From Asterella californica (Eukaryota > Streptophyta > Marchantiopsida > Marchantiales > Aytoniaceae): DNA of 64,000 nt. Location of the stretch: contig JAYKYS010000005.1 in the NCBI GenBank assembly GCA_036924285.1, forward strand, positions 124,001-188,000, written 5' to 3'. Below, in pieces: positions 33,565 through 45,855 of the stretch (the stretch's first letter is position 1; the number at the start of each line of letters is the position of its first letter). The notes beneath the pieces are model-generated. The model was not told the DNA's origin, did not search any database, and saw only the letters and a program-made list of their open reading frames with translations. Made by a program: the position numbers and the translations under genes.

Positions 33565-34786
33565 ATGCTGATGAGAAAGATCGAGCGATGGGTTTCGCTA
33601 CGGATACGACGGCAATAACTTCGATGTCGGAGACTTCACGTCGTCAAGTATTGGATCAAACAATGGACTTGAATTGCTTGACATGGACTGTTAGCTTTGG
33701 ATTGACTGAGCAGCGTCAGATGCGATCGACGAGTGTTGCTGCTTGGACACTTCTGAGCTTTGTCTATCAAGTCGGTGGGGACAAAGGCTGGGGGTGAGGC
33801 GTGTGGAGTTCGTCATCCTGGACATCATGAGATGTCATAGGAGAGAGTTTGGAGCTTGTAGCTAGGACTGTAGGAGTTTTTCGCATAGTGACAGTGGAGG
33901 TTGTTGGTGGTGAGCAGAAGAAAACTGCTCCAGAGGCTGCAAGATAGCAGTCAATGACTTCGTCTTCTACCTCTAGCATGGTGAAAGAGGATACTTGGGA
34001 GCCAAAGATTAGACCCAAGCTTATAAGAGAGGAGGAACGAAGAGTTCAGAGATTCTTGAAGAGCTACAGGAATCATTTTGCCTTTAGTATGAAAGATTTG
34101 GGTACCTTGAAAGGACCAGGTATACAAATCGACTTGGCTTATGACACGTCAATCTTTCGACGTCCTTATAGATACATTAACATGGAGAGAGCTTTGATCC
34201 AAAGTAGGACTCAAGACTTGTTGGAGGTTGAATTGGTGGAGATGTCACGTGGAGAGTATAGATTTATCACAATCATGCCTGCAAAGAAAGATATGTATGG
34301 CAACTACACGGATAGACTGATCTGTGGTGACTATCGTCTCATCAATCGATAGACGAAGTCCGATAAGTAAGCCATGTCAACACCTGAGGAGATCTTTGAT
34401 GCAGTGGGGCATGTGAAGGTCTTCGTTCAGTACTTTGGATCTTCGAGCAAGGTATCATCAGTTGCCAGTGAGAGAAGAAGATAAATCCAAGACAACATTC
34501 TGGGGAATTGACTCTCACGGCAAAGATTGTTTGTATCAGTGACGGTTCTTATCATTTGGATTGAAGAACGTCCTTGCTGAGTTCTAGAGGGTGATGGATA
34601 GGATCTTAACAGGATTAGATTTTTTCAGATGTTATATCGATGACATCTTAGTCTATAGTGCTACTGTGGAGGAGCACGAGAGACACTTACGAGATATGTT
34701 CGAGCGATTGAGAGCTCATGGGTTGAAGTTACACCCTGAGAAGTGTAAATTCTTTCAAGAGTTGGTAGAGTATCTGGACTACATGA
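33565..34786 (+). pseudogene. pol: element D gypsy reverse transcriptase, first half
   Basis: A 132-codon frame (33954-34352) has the pre-RT and finger region: KSYRNHFAFSMKDLGTLKGP, FRRPYRYINMERALIQSRTQ, YRFITIMPAKKDMYGNYTDR and ICGDYRLINR. Stops and small indels follow. The palm resumes as FFRCYIDDILVYSATVEEHE (34591-34794), where YIDD is the catalytic site, then LKLHPEKCKFFQELVEYL. A LINE interrupts it at 34784 and the same protein resumes at 38187. Dead. Confidence 0.85.
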
Positions 34787-37700
34787 ATGAATGAATGAAT
34801 GAATATCAAGCCCGGAAGACCCAAAGAGTCAAAAGGCAAAAAAAATACAATACAAAGTCAACATGTGAGCCTAGGAAACCCTAGGAGATCGTATCAATGC
34901 AAAAGAGCATTGGTACGACAAGAAACTATATCTCGAATATAAAGCCCTAGTGGGAGAGCTGACATCTGTAAAAATGTATAGAAATCACTAGCAACTATCT
35001 TATGTCTACATCTAATCTCATCATACAAGGGACATACAATGAATACATGATCCTCATCCTCTATCTGATCTAAATCACAAAGTCTACACAGCCGTTCACT
35101 CCTAACAATGTTTAGCCAACGTCCTTCCTCAATGCTAAGTCTATGAGAGCTAGTGCGGTGCTGAGCGAGGATATGTCGAAGAGAGATTGAAATAGGTGCC
35201 CGGAGGTACTCTTGTTCACAATACACCAACATGGGGTTGACATGCTGCTGATAGTAAGCCATCTTGGTCTTGGGTTGAGACCATATAGCATGTAAAAATT
35301 TTTTCTGAATCAACTCCCGAAGAGCAATAGGTGGAAGGTCAAAATCACACTCAAAAATGTTCCATCTTCCACACCAAGCCACCACATCAACATACCAACC
35401 AAATGAGAATGTAGCTCTTAGAGCTTGACAAGGTAATCTCGTCTCTCCAAGGGATCTCACTCTTGAGACATAAATGATAGTCAAGTAAAGAGCTTCTGCT
35501 TCCACGGATAAGCAACCAGATTCAGCAAGGAGCATAGCATATGGTGTTTGGCATCTTACACCAAGCTCCACTTGTAAGAACACTTTTTGAACCTTCTCGA
35601 TCCGTTCCCAAGCTCCTTTCCTTGCACCAGGCCCCCACACTTGAACACCATAAAGTATCACAGGCAAAACCAAACTCCTGAAGAGAAACTTTCTCAAATC
35701 CCATGCTAAGAGATGAGCACGTCGACAACGATTCAAAAGAGAGTACAAAGCTTTGTAACCAGCTTCAACTCTCTTATGAATGCACAAAGCCCAACTGTAG
35801 TTATGAGAGAAGTCAATGCCCAAGTACTTGTAACTCTCCACTTGTTATAAAACTTGGCCCTTGTAGAGAAAAAAAATGGCGCACTTTTGAACCCACCACC
35901 ATCACCTTGGACTTCGAAAGGTTCACTTCCATCTGCATGTTGTTGCAAAAGACCTCAAGAGCATCCAAATGTCGTTGTAAACTCAAAGGATCACGTAATA
36001 GAAGGATGATATCATCAGCATAAATCAATGCTTGAATGATATAGATTCTCAACTTCACACCTTCTCCTCCAAATTCAGCAAGACATTTCTCCACGTCATC
36101 GATTAAGATACCAAATAGAGTAGGGGAGAGAGGACAACTTTGAATGACTCCAATAGTGCTAAAGATCTCCTTTGATTGTGTCGAGGTAAGCTTCACATAA
36201 ACTCGTTCATAGAGTTTAGAAATCGCTGCCATCATGTCTTTAGGAACACCAATGGCAACAAGTCTGTCCCATAAGAGCTTCCTAGGCACCCTATCAAAAG
36301 CTTTTGTGTAGTCGATAAAAGCAGCATAGAGAGCTTTACCATTTCCTTTTGACTTCTCCCAAGCAACACGAAGACAAAGAATATGATCAATGGTGCTAAA
36401 GGTAGGACGAAAACCTGCTTGTGAACGAGCTCTCACATTGGATTCTTCTGCCCAAACACTGAGTTTTCTCTCTAGCAAGCTCCCATACAACTTGGCAAAG
36501 ATGTTGCCCACCATGATAGTTCTATAGTTGGTAACATCATCCTTCTTGCCCGACTTGTGGATGGGAATCACTTTGCGCATGAACCAACTCTTAGGGAAAC
36601 CATGTACAGCAGCATCATTCAGAAGCTTGGTAAGTATAGGAATGAGAGAATCACCTCCCCATTGTAGTAGCTCTGCAGAAAGTCCTTCTAGATCCTCAGA
36701 TTTTCCACTTGCAAGCCTACTGAGCTGATGTCGTACTTCGTCCATTGAAAAGGTCTGCGGTAGTCCTTCACTTTGTGGCATACATGGTGCATGTGGAGAG
36801 AAGTAAAGTTGCTCAACGTAGGACATCAAAGCTAAAGGATCAAGACTTGGTGAACTTGGACGAGATGCTAAACGTCTCCAAAAAGCTTTGGGATCCTTCT
36901 GAAAATCAAAAGCAAGTTCCAAGCCTTTCTTTCTCAAGAAAGCTCTCTTCTTACGTTTGATCAACTGCTTGTACAAGGTTGTTGCTTCCAAGTCACAAGC
37001 CTTGTCTAGAGCCTTTAACCGAGCAAGTTTGCACTCTTCATCAAACCAGCCATTGCAAGGGTTACCTTTGAGCTTTCTGCTTGAGTGTTGAGAGAAAAAC
37101 CGAGTTGCAATTTTCTTCAAGACATCCGTCAATTGTGTATCTCGTTGGTCAAGATTGTGGCTCCACTGTGCAATAGATATCAAATTCTCTAGAGCAGTTT
37201 GATAAAGATGTCTTTTCTGGTGATCAAGACGAAGTCTAGAGGTAGTGTTGCTCCCATCAAAACCTTTCAACTTGTAAGGTGCAAATGAGCTAGACAAGGA
37301 TAGTGAGAACAGTAGAGGAGTGTGTTCAGATTCATGTTGTAGATCCAAAACTTCAAATGCTGAAATGAGTGAACTATCAAGAGATGAGGAGAGGAGGTAG
37401 TCTACTATGCTTGATCCAGAGGTAGAGACGTATGTTTTCATGTTAGAGCTAGGAAAACGGGATGTACCGTTCAGAATTTTCAAACTACAGATAGCTCCAA
37501 AAGTCAAGAAGTGTTCTTTCATGTCATTGGTGGATGTATCTAAGGAGGCACGGGACCATGTAGGATCATCATCTTCTTCAAGAATAGGGGAGTGGTCAAG
37601 AGCATAGAATTGTGTGAATTGACAAGTGTGAACTCTAGCATTGAAATCTCCCACCACAAAGACCTTGCCCTTCTCTTGATATCTCAAAACATCAATAGAA

Positions 37701-38186
37701 AGACGATGGAAAGGTTGGCTCGTGCTACATGCTCTAGTCTGATAGATAGACATGTTCAAAGGTGCAAAATAGCAGATTGCGATATAACATGCAGATCTAC
37801 TTTCTCCACCAACTCGAATCCAATGATATTGTCCACCCACATCTTGAAGAACCACTTCAACAAGCTGATGCAAATAAGATCTGACCTAAGTTGCAATACC
37901 TCCAAAACGACGTCCTTTATGTTGCTTGCGCTTGTTGCAAGTAGAGCCGATCAAAATAAAACCATCTAACTCATGTACATTGTTTCCTTCATGTTCCCAT
38001 GTCTCCACCAAGTTGATGATATCAGCCTTGTTCCAAATTGGTAAAGCGCTTGTGTACTTTGACTTAGTAAGCCCATGAATGTTTCACATCATAACTCTAA
38101 GGGTCGAAAATTGCTATTTGGAAGCATCTCGTCTCTTTTGTGTAAGAACAGCACGTCCATCTCTTAAGAAAGCAATGAACCCTCCT
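34784..38186 (-). mobile_element. LINE, 5'-truncated, complete ORF2, inserted in element D
   Basis: The (ATTC)n end on the minus strand lies at 34784-34803, then the 3'-UTR, ORF2, and the last codons of ORF1 up to ~38186. Element D codons lie on both sides (LVEYLDYM to the left, LSGLGVQQTKVETIARIPRL to the right), so this is a clean insertion. A partial duplication ACATGA/ACATCA is possible. It is the most complete ORF2 copy in the window. Confidence 0.9.
34894..38092 (-). pseudogene. LINE ORF2, about 1066 codons, two stops and one frameshift
   Basis: The start is ATGATG at 38092/38089; the third codon is TGA where LINE-X has TGG. A second stop, TAG at ~37887, replaces a Tyr codon. From 37873 a 686-codon frame holds the endonuclease end (VVGDFNARVHTCQFTQF, DDDPTWSRASLDTS), the linker and RT with YADDIILLLRDPLSLQRHL. 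A run of eight A near 35870 shifts the frame, and 35841-34894 encodes the rest: LRKFLFRSLVLPVILYGVQV, FLHAIWSQPKTKMAYYQQHV and the zinc-binding CRLCDLDQIEDEDHVFIVCP. It closes with TGA at 34894-34896. Few lesions suggest a fairly young copy. Confidence 0.9.
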
Positions 38187-39597
38187 TGACATCATCTACC
38201 TTAAGTGGGTTGGGTGTTCAACAGACGAAAGTTGAGACTATTGCACGTATCCCACGCCTCACAAATGTGAGTCGAGTTCGAGCATTTGTTGATTTGGTGA
38301 ATTTCTATCGTCAGTACGTGAAAAGATTTAGTGCAATTACGAAGCCATTGACCAAGTTGATGAAAGTGGACCAAGAGTGGCAATGGGAAGATGAGCAGGA
38401 GCGAGCTTTTGTAGAGCTCAAGGATAGGTTGACATCTGCTCTCATCTTGAGGAGATCCGTTAAAGAGCGTCCTTTCCAATTGCACACTGATTGGAGTATG
38501 TTGAGACTTGGAGTAGTGCTGACTCAGCATGATGATGAGAAAAAAGAAGTTTGTGATGACATATGTCAATCGCTCCAATAATTCGGCGGAGGCAAGATAC
38601 AGTTCGTACAAGAGGGATTGTTTAGCTGCAGTGCGAGCTGTTGCACACTTCCGATGTTATCTGTTTGAGAACTCTTTTACTCTCATCACTGATCACTAGC
38701 CGCTCAAGTGGTTGATGGAGTCCGAGAAGCTTACAAGGAAGCTTGCACGATGAGCTCTTATCTTACAAGAGTATGACTTCCAGGTAGTACATAAACATTG
38801 AGTTGCAAACTTAGATGTCAATGGGTTGAGTCGTAACCCATGCACGAGTCAGCAAGATCAGATTGGGGCTCGATGACATGACGAGGTTGATGAGGAGATA
38901 GTGCCAAGGTGGCATGCATCTGCCTTTCTTTGTGTGTTAATCATGAACTCTAGTATGGAGGGTCAAGTCGTATCTTTCTCTGGTCAGAAAGTAGATGATG
39001 AGTCTCCAGATCTTGAGGGTGGAGATGATGTACCAGACAAGCGGGATATCCATGACGATGTGACTGTAGTGGAGTATCTACGGAGCACAGAAAGTACCAA
39101 GGAGCGAGATCGTGTCTTTCATCGAGCGAAGAGATTTTGACGAGAAAGACGACATGTACTCCGAGTGTGAGATGATGAGAGAGTACGGATAGTGCCACAT
39201 CCATCTCAGAGGGCACAATTAGTACGACATGCCCATGAGGAGTTGCGACATTTTGGAGTGAAACGTACGCATAACTTACTCCAATGACAGAATTGGTGAC
39301 GTGGTATACACGTCGATGTGCAGCAGTTTGTCGCACGATGTGTGGTTTGTGTTTGAGTACGAGCATCGTTTAATGCTCTTATTCCACAGTTACACCCCTT
39401 ACCGATTATGTGGTTGGGTTATCATTGAAGTTTGGATTTTACGAGACCCTTACCATTGACCGTATGTTATCACCGATATGTGTTGGTGATGATGGAGCAC
39501 TTCTCCAAGTGGATTGAGTTGGTGGATTACCGGACAATGCAAGTGAAGGGACAGCATATGCGTTCTTAGATCGAGTGCTGAGTCATTTTGGAGTACC
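38187..39597 (+). pseudogene. pol: element D RT end, RNase H and integrase start
   Basis: Continuation after the LINE. RT thumb: VSRVRAFVDLVNFYRQYVKR and FSAITKPLTKLMKV. RNase H: FQLHTDWSMLRLGVVLTQHD, then a broken connection domain. Integrase: HEELRHFGVKRTHNLLQ and CVVC of the zinc finger, then a decayed SLDFTRPLP (first catalytic Asp) and EHFSKWIELVDYR. At 39597, just after HFGVPA and before the second Asp, the sequence switches to LINE. Many stops. The plus-strand order matches 33565-34786, so both are one element. Confidence 0.85.
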
Positions 39598-40061
39598 AGC
39601 TGTACAAGCAGTTGGTCAAATGCAAGAAGAGAGCTTTCTTGATAAAGAAAGGCTTGGAACTTGCTTTTGATTTTCAGAAGAATTCCAAAGCTTTTTGGAG
39701 ACGGTTAGCATCCCGTCCAAGTTCACCAAGTCTTGATCATTCAGCTTTGATGTCCTACGTTGAGCAACTTTACTTCTCTTTCACATGCACCATGTATGCC
39801 ACAAAGTGAAGGACTACCGTAGATCTTTTCAATGAACGAAGTATGACATCAGCTCAGTACGCTTGCAAATGAAAAATCAGAGGATCTATAAGGACTTTCT
39901 GCGGAGCTACTACAATGGGGAGGCGATTCTCTCATTCCTATACTTACCAAGCTTCTGAATGATGCTACTGTACATGGTTTCCTTAAGAGTTGGTTCATGC
40001 GCAAAGTGGTTCCCATCCACAAGTCAGGCAAGAGAATGATGTTATCAACTATAGAACCATG
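39598..40061 (+). pseudogene. LINE ORF2 fragment (linker to RT fingers)
   Basis: The plus strand encodes YKQLVKCKKRAFLIKKGLEL and RRLASRPSSPSLDHSALMSY, then, after stops, LLQWGGDSLIPILTKLLNDA and KSWFMRKVVPIHKSGK. It joins element D at 39597 and turns into the opposite strand at ~40062 (CAACTATAGAACC followed by ATGATAGTTTTATAGTTG). Confidence 0.75.
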
Positions 40062-40169
40062 ATAGTTTTATAGTTGACTCTTTGCTAGACTCTTTGGGTC
40101 TTTCGGGCTTGATATTCATTCATAACATCATCCTTCTTGCCCGAGTTGTGAATAAGTACAACCTTACGC
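40062..40169 (-). pseudogene. LINE fragment hosting element B, with a 40-bp LINE tail inserted
   Basis: A minus-strand RT finger region (VTNYKT-type codons) is interrupted at 40082-40122 by a tiny plus-strand LINE 3' end (CTTTGGGTCTTTCGGGCTTG plus ATTCATTCAT). It continues to 40169, where element B begins, and resumes at 51701 on the far side of it. This dates the LINE as older than element B. Confidence 0.7.
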
Positions 40170-42344
40170 TGTCGGAGTGTGATCCGTCTACCTAAGAAAG
40201 CGCCGGGCTTCTGGCTGTGGTTGTTCACTCAAGAGGTTGGCTTTCAGGTTACAACAGGGGCTATAAACACTCACACAGATGTGTAAGATCTAGTAATATA
40301 CCCAAAAGGCGAAATTCAGGTCTAGCTGGCAGTAATAGGATCCGGCGGTGAACTTTGACACTCACGGAGAGGAAAACTATGAAGGTTTAGACTTCTAAAC
40401 TTCCCCTACATGCAAATGAGGTACTACTGAACTGACAGACGAAGTTTCAGCCTGAGATCAAATTCTAACACGGAGATATGAACAGAAAAGTTTTGAGCAA
40501 GAAAACTACGGCAATTTCTGGTACCTAGATGGCTATTTCGACCTATAACAAGAGTTTGGCTCGATCAATTTCGAAGTTTCTTACAGGATTTGCAGTTCAC
40601 AGCTTGCTGAACACTCCTCTGAAGTTGGGACTCCTGATTGTTTGTAGAACTCCAGATCTCCTTCCCTGAAGTCGCTGCTCTAGATTAAGAGCTTTTCAGA
40701 CCCCCTTGGCTTCAGCGGCCGCCCTGAATTGCTCAGTCAGTCAACCGATATGAAACTTTTTGTGAAATCGTAGCCCTGCTGGCAGAGAACACAACCTCGA
40801 AGTTTTGAAGCAATTTCCTCAAATCTGCTGCGAGTGACACTGAAAACCCTAAATCCAACAAAAGTGATTCAATTCTAGCACAATTCGAATTTCAATTGGT
40901 CATAACTTCGTCTTTATTGCATCAAATCGATCGAAAATTTCACTGGAAGTGCTTGGCATGACGAGCCCTCTCTCCCTGTGCTCTCCGATTTCGAAGATCC
41001 CCCACCAAATGCTCGAACTCCACTCTAGAGCTCTGTTTCTAAATTTAGAGTTTAACAAAAGACAAAAACAGACCTGTAAGCCGGCCTGTCTCTCACCCAG
41101 GGGTACCTCAGATGACTAGGATTACTAGTGCACCCTAATTACAAAGATTTAAGTACACCCATGCTCACTTCACTCAACTCTCTGACCCATATGGTCACAT
41201 CGGTCCCTCTAATAGCGTTCCTGCAAACAAGTTCTAATCCCGCTCTCACATTACATCGCAAAATACTCAAGGACTCCCAAGGTCTCCAATGCTCACTTTA
41301 CTTACAGACAGGAAAATGAGAGTGTCTTCCACCTTCTCAACTCCTCCTTATATACTCTACAACTTCTTACCGTGGTAACTTTCACTAAGTTACATTACCT
41401 CATGGTAAGTGCGCAATCCAAAATAGTAAAACTTCTAAAGGCTACTAAGACTTAAGAATAGCACACACATTACTTGTTCTACTTTACTAAAGTAAGAGAT
41501 TCTCCTACTTTAGCTTTTGTAAAGTGTTAACTTTCCACGCTATCCAATCGAAAGACGACAACACACTAATACGTCTTTTGAGGAGCATCTTTAGATCTTT
41601 GTGCATGACTTTTCATCATGCATCCAATCAGCGATGGTCAACAAAGTTGCATACTTTTGGAAAGCATATTTAGAGCTCCGCACTTGTCCTATAGTGCCAT
41701 AGTGGAACCTCTAATAGTTTCCTCAACTTAGTTATAACTATCTCAGCTAGTTATGACTACTTTTGATCACTATAAATTTAGATCTTCAAACTAGAGTAAC
41801 CTTTAAGATAGTCATACCTAATGAAATGTATATAAGCATACACACAAATAATGGGATACTTTTGGTGTGACAGACCAATGGGAGTTCATAGCTCCACTTG
41901 GTTGTCCTTTAGTACCCTTAACCACGTGGCAACTTAGTTTTACTCGTAGGCTACCACGTCAAGCTCCCTAGAGTGCCAACGTAAAACTTAAACTACCTAA
42001 AATGACACGCAGCCCCGAAAAATAACTTAAATCAGCTAGAAAGCGTGCATGGGCGACAAGTAAGTACAACCCATGAGCTCAAACCCCTATCAACATGGAA
42101 ACCCTAAGTTATGTACATTGAACGTCATAGACAAGTAAGAAATCACTTGCACAAGCGCACAAATGCTTGAACAAGATAACTAGCATACTATCAGCCTACT
42201 AGGACTTAAAATAGTATTAACACCGTATGCAAAGGTGTCAAACATATACATAAAGGACTAGAAGTAATATGAGCTAACTTCTAGAACTACTAAACCTAAG
42301 CGTCGGAGTAGAAGTCAAGCATGTAGTCGCCAAGTAGCGCGACA
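40170..42344 (-). repeat. element B 3' LTR (1373 bp plus a nested 798-bp solo LTR)
   Basis: The plus strand starts TGTCGGAGTGTGATCC and ends AGCGCGACA. Without the nested piece it matches 50327-51700 and the solo copy 28363-29735. It contains a GCGGCCGC site near 40720. No frame of protein-like quality is inside, so unlike element A's LTR this one is non-coding. Confidence 0.93.
41075..41872. repeat. solo LTR of another family (798 bp) nested in LTR-B
   Basis: It starts TGTAAGCCGGCC and ends TTTTGGTGTGACA. The flanks are GACC at 41071-41074 and 41873-41876. The intact LTR-B at ~51230 reads AACAGACCAATGGG with one GACC. Because the bases before GACC also match, the duplication could be read as 4-7 bp. 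A TATA-like CTTATATACTC is at ~41346. No coding sequence. Family not recognised. Confidence 0.85.
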
Positions 42345-42356
42345 TCCACCCCCTCT
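42345..42356 (-). promoter_or_regulatory. polypurine tract of element B
   Basis: The minus strand reads AGAGGGGGTGGA directly upstream of the 3' LTR start TGTCGCGC. Its position and purine content fit the second-strand primer of an LTR element. Confidence 0.8.
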
Positions 42357-42392
42357 GAACCTGCACATCCTCCGGTATGTGCCAGATCCAGA

Positions 42393-44102
42393 TCAAGACT
42401 CTTTAGCTTCAGCTTCAAATTCATCTTCAACCTCCATTGAGTCTTCAGCTTCATCCTTAGTAAGCTCTGCAATGTTCTGGTCCTCCCCTCTCCTTCTAAA
42501 GAGCTTGATTCTCTTCCCTGCGACTGGTATCTTGAGCACTGCACCATCTAACTCTCTCAAAGAGTATGTGGCATTATCATAAACTTCTAACATCACATAA
42601 GGTCCGAACCATCTCTTGGAAAACTTTTTGATAGTGCTATGCTGATTATCAAGACTACTATCATAGACTAACACCCAATCACCTTCCTTAACTGGTTTGG
42701 GTCATAATCTATGCGTTCTATCAAATCTGCCTTTGTTTCTCTCTCTAGCAGTCTTCAACCTTTCCACAAATTTGGCAACATCCTCAAGTCTCCGTTCTAA
42801 CTGCTGGATCCTTAATGCAAGAAGATCCTCCGTACTTCTACCATCTTCCCATGGCAAAACATTCCAAGTAGGCACAACCTCTTCAATCGGCATCACATGT
42901 TTTTGTCATAGTATCAACTCTGCTGGCATGTAATCTGTAACGGTACTATGAGTTGTACGATCTGCCCATAAAGCAAATGGTAGCAGTCTAGGCCATTCAC
43001 GGATCTTACCTTTGCAAGCTTTTACCAAAGCTTTGATGATTGGCGGATGACCTCGTTCGCTCTTGCCATTCCCTTCAGGATTGTAAGCAGTGGTTAATGC
43101 CAACTTGATTCCCAATCGCTTGAAGAACTCAACTGCTTCTTGTGAATCCAGCTCATCCCTATCTGCAGTGATCTTTCCCACACACCCATACCTACAAATA
43201 ACATCTTCAAGTAGAAAGCGGCAGACACTAGCAGTGGTCTTTGTCCTCAGGGCACGGCCTTCGACTTGGTTAGATAGATCTTCTCTAGCCAAGACTAGAT
43301 ACCTCATTTGTCCAAGTCCAAATGGCATAGTTACCAGATCAACTACCCATTTGTAATGAATGGCTAAAGGATAAGTAGGATGCAATCCATCACGATGACG
43401 TACGTTGGAATACATCTGGCAAGGTATACATGATGAAACAAACTGCACTACATCCTTATACATACCCTTCCACCAATACTTTTCCTTCATCTTGGCAAAT
43501 GTAGCCCAAACTCCTCTATGACCGGCCCATAAACTCTCATGGAACTCCTTGATCAGCTTCTGCTGCAACCCCAAGTCACATACCACCCGCTGTGGTACAC
43601 CTCCTTGTAGCTTAGGGCGCTTCCATAGATGTCTTCCATATAAAAAGTACCCATAAGCTGTTCTACGGATCCTCTTGAAATCTGCATCAGACCAGCCTTC
43701 TTGTCTTTCCAATGAACTCAAATAGCGCCCAAGATCCAACCACTCGCCATCATACATAGTTTCTTCAAATAACTCCAATGGAGCTGCAAAACAACTTCTA
43801 TCTTCTGTAGCAAGAACACTAGAATAGAACTCTGTTCCCACATCCTCCTGGTCATCTATCATTTCCTTCTCATCGTAATACCTAGCCCTTGATAACATAT
43901 CTGCCACAGGATTATCTTTTCCTGCAATATGTCTAAACTCTAGGTTCAAGGACTTGATATATGCTATCCACCTCAACATAGCAATGTCTGGAGTTGTACA
44001 GCTAGTAATCATTCCTAGGAGAGGTAAACAATCTGTCTCCACAACCACAGGTGCTCCTATCAAGTATTCCTTATCACTCTTCATCGCAGTAACTACTCCC
44101 AT
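42393..44102 (-). pseudogene. pol: element B RNase H end and integrase
   Basis: One frame (44102 to 42393) is broken by two TGA codons (42906-42908, 42702-42704), each best read as a CGA arginine codon lost by C-to-T change. It begins in RNase H (VVVETDCLPLLGMI, HIAGKDNPVADMLSRA). The zinc finger follows: FHESLWAGHRGVWATFAKMK and CIPCQM. The DDE core is WVVDLVTMP, ITADRDELDSQEA and NPEGNGKSERGHPPIIKALV, where the last E is catalytic. The C-terminal GPY/F-like part is FSKRWFGPYVMLEVYDNATY, and the tail is acidic. The enzyme inserts cDNA; its relatives with NGKSERGH are, from memory, also known outside plants. Confidence 0.9.
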
Positions 44103-45778
44103 AGCTCTCTCTTGACCTGAAGATAGTCTCTCTGTCGTGAACTTAATACCTTAGCACCAAAACGCACAACATATCTATTTCCATCCTCATCGTCTTGCCC
44201 TACAGCCCATCCAATGCCAATAGGACTAGTATCAACAGTAAGGATAACAGATCTGCCCAACTCATATGTTACCTTCCGTAGAGTTGGTGGTGAAGTCAAA
44301 AGATCCTTCAACTTCCTCATAGACTCGCTTTGCTCCTCTTGCCATTGAAATCTTTGCCCCTTCCTCAGCAGCTTGTACAACGGATCTGCTACATGAGCAA
44401 AGTGTGGAATCCATATATGGTAAAACACACATGCACCTAGAAACCTTCTCACCTCGGTAACTGACCCACATGTCTCCTTCATCCTTCGAATGGCATCAAC
44501 CTTGTTTGGACAAGGTTTTCGACCATAAGATCCACATAGGTGCCCCACAATCAACACCTCTTGTTCTCCAAATACAGACTTTGCTCCTGATAAAGTCAAA
44601 TGAACCTCTTCCAGTCGACTCAATATCTTATCGCAGTCAACTATATGATCTGTAACAAACTTACGGCACCCCCTCTGATCCTTTATCTCATTCTTCTCCT
44701 CCTCAGCACACCCTTTGATCGGCACATCATCAATGAACGACATAGTTTTTTCAGGAATGAAATCCCTCAAAACTTTATTCATGCCATTCATCATATGTGC
44801 TACAGAATTGGTAGCACCTTGTGGCAAGGTGCACATCCTTAGTAACCCCAAAGGTGTCCTCATTGTAGTCAAGTCTCTACTCTCAGAGGGTAACTGAAAC
44901 TGATCATAACCTGAATATAAGTCTCCCATTGAATAGATAGCACGACCAGCAAAAGCCTCTGCAAACTCATCTACAATAGGTCCTATACCCATATTCCTGA
45001 TAGTCACCTTGTTAACTAGCTGCATATCTTGGATAAATCTCAAAGCTCCACTCTTCTTCGGAACAGTAAACCATCTGCTAGAGTAGGGAGCTATAGATGG
45101 TTCCAAGATACCCATCCTAATCCTCTCATTGAGCAAGTCTATCAGCTTTGGTAGATGAGCTCTAGGTATAAGGATAGGACGTAGATTCCAAGGCACATGC
45201 GGTATAGTAAAGATTACCATAGGTGCAACTACACTTGGATCTACACATCCTACTTCATGTGACTCAAACGCAAACGCCTTACCATGCCTAGATAGCATCT
45301 CCCTGAAGCTCTTCTTCTCTTGCTCAGTAAGAAATCCATCGCCTCCAATCCTCAGCTCCTTTAATGTTGTTTCTGTGAACTGGTGCCCAATTCTTCTCGG
45401 TCCTCTGAGCGTCGGTTCTCGTGCAGCTTGCTCCATCTTCTGATTGTAATTGAGTGGTAAAGGCAAAGCCACTGGTTTGACTTTCTTTGCCACTGACTTG
45501 TACTTGGTCTCCACATACACCTCTTGCCGATCTATAAACTTATCAATTACATCATAAAGCTCCTTGGAGCTCACTCTCATCACTCTATCTACACCATCTA
45601 TAGAATTTTCTACTATAGATTTCAACTCCCCTATAGTATCTACCAAATACTGCTCTTCAAACACTCCAGATATGTATTCATCTCTTGCTAACTCTCCACT
45701 ATCCCACAAAGACTGCTGTACATACTTCACATGTTGCCTCTCAAACCTCTTCAGATTCTCAATCTTCCTATAACACAC
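44093..45778 (-). pseudogene. pol: element B reverse transcriptase and RNase H
   Basis: The 561-codon frame has RT fingers WNLRPILIPRAHLPKLIDLL and SRWFTVPKKSGALRFIQDMQ, then YSMGDLYSGYDQFQLPSESR, LRMCTLPQGATNSVAHMM and the catalytic FIDDVPIKG near residue 330. The thumb has VTEVRRFLGACVFYHIWIPH, and RNase H has VILTVDTSPIGIGWAVGQDD. It ends at ELWE followed by a stop because one G is missing from a G run near 44097; the next frame (GVVTAMKSDK) is the direct continuation. The upstream end joins protease through another 1-base shift near 45903. FIDDVP in place of the Y/FxDD-x-L/I-V of most plant gypsy RTs marks a separate lineage. Confidence 0.9.
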
Positions 45779-45855
45779 TGATCCACATGATGTCAGTCCT
45801 AAGAAGCTAGTGGATAAAGCTTCCTGCTCTACTGGATCAGGCGAGAATCCTTTCT

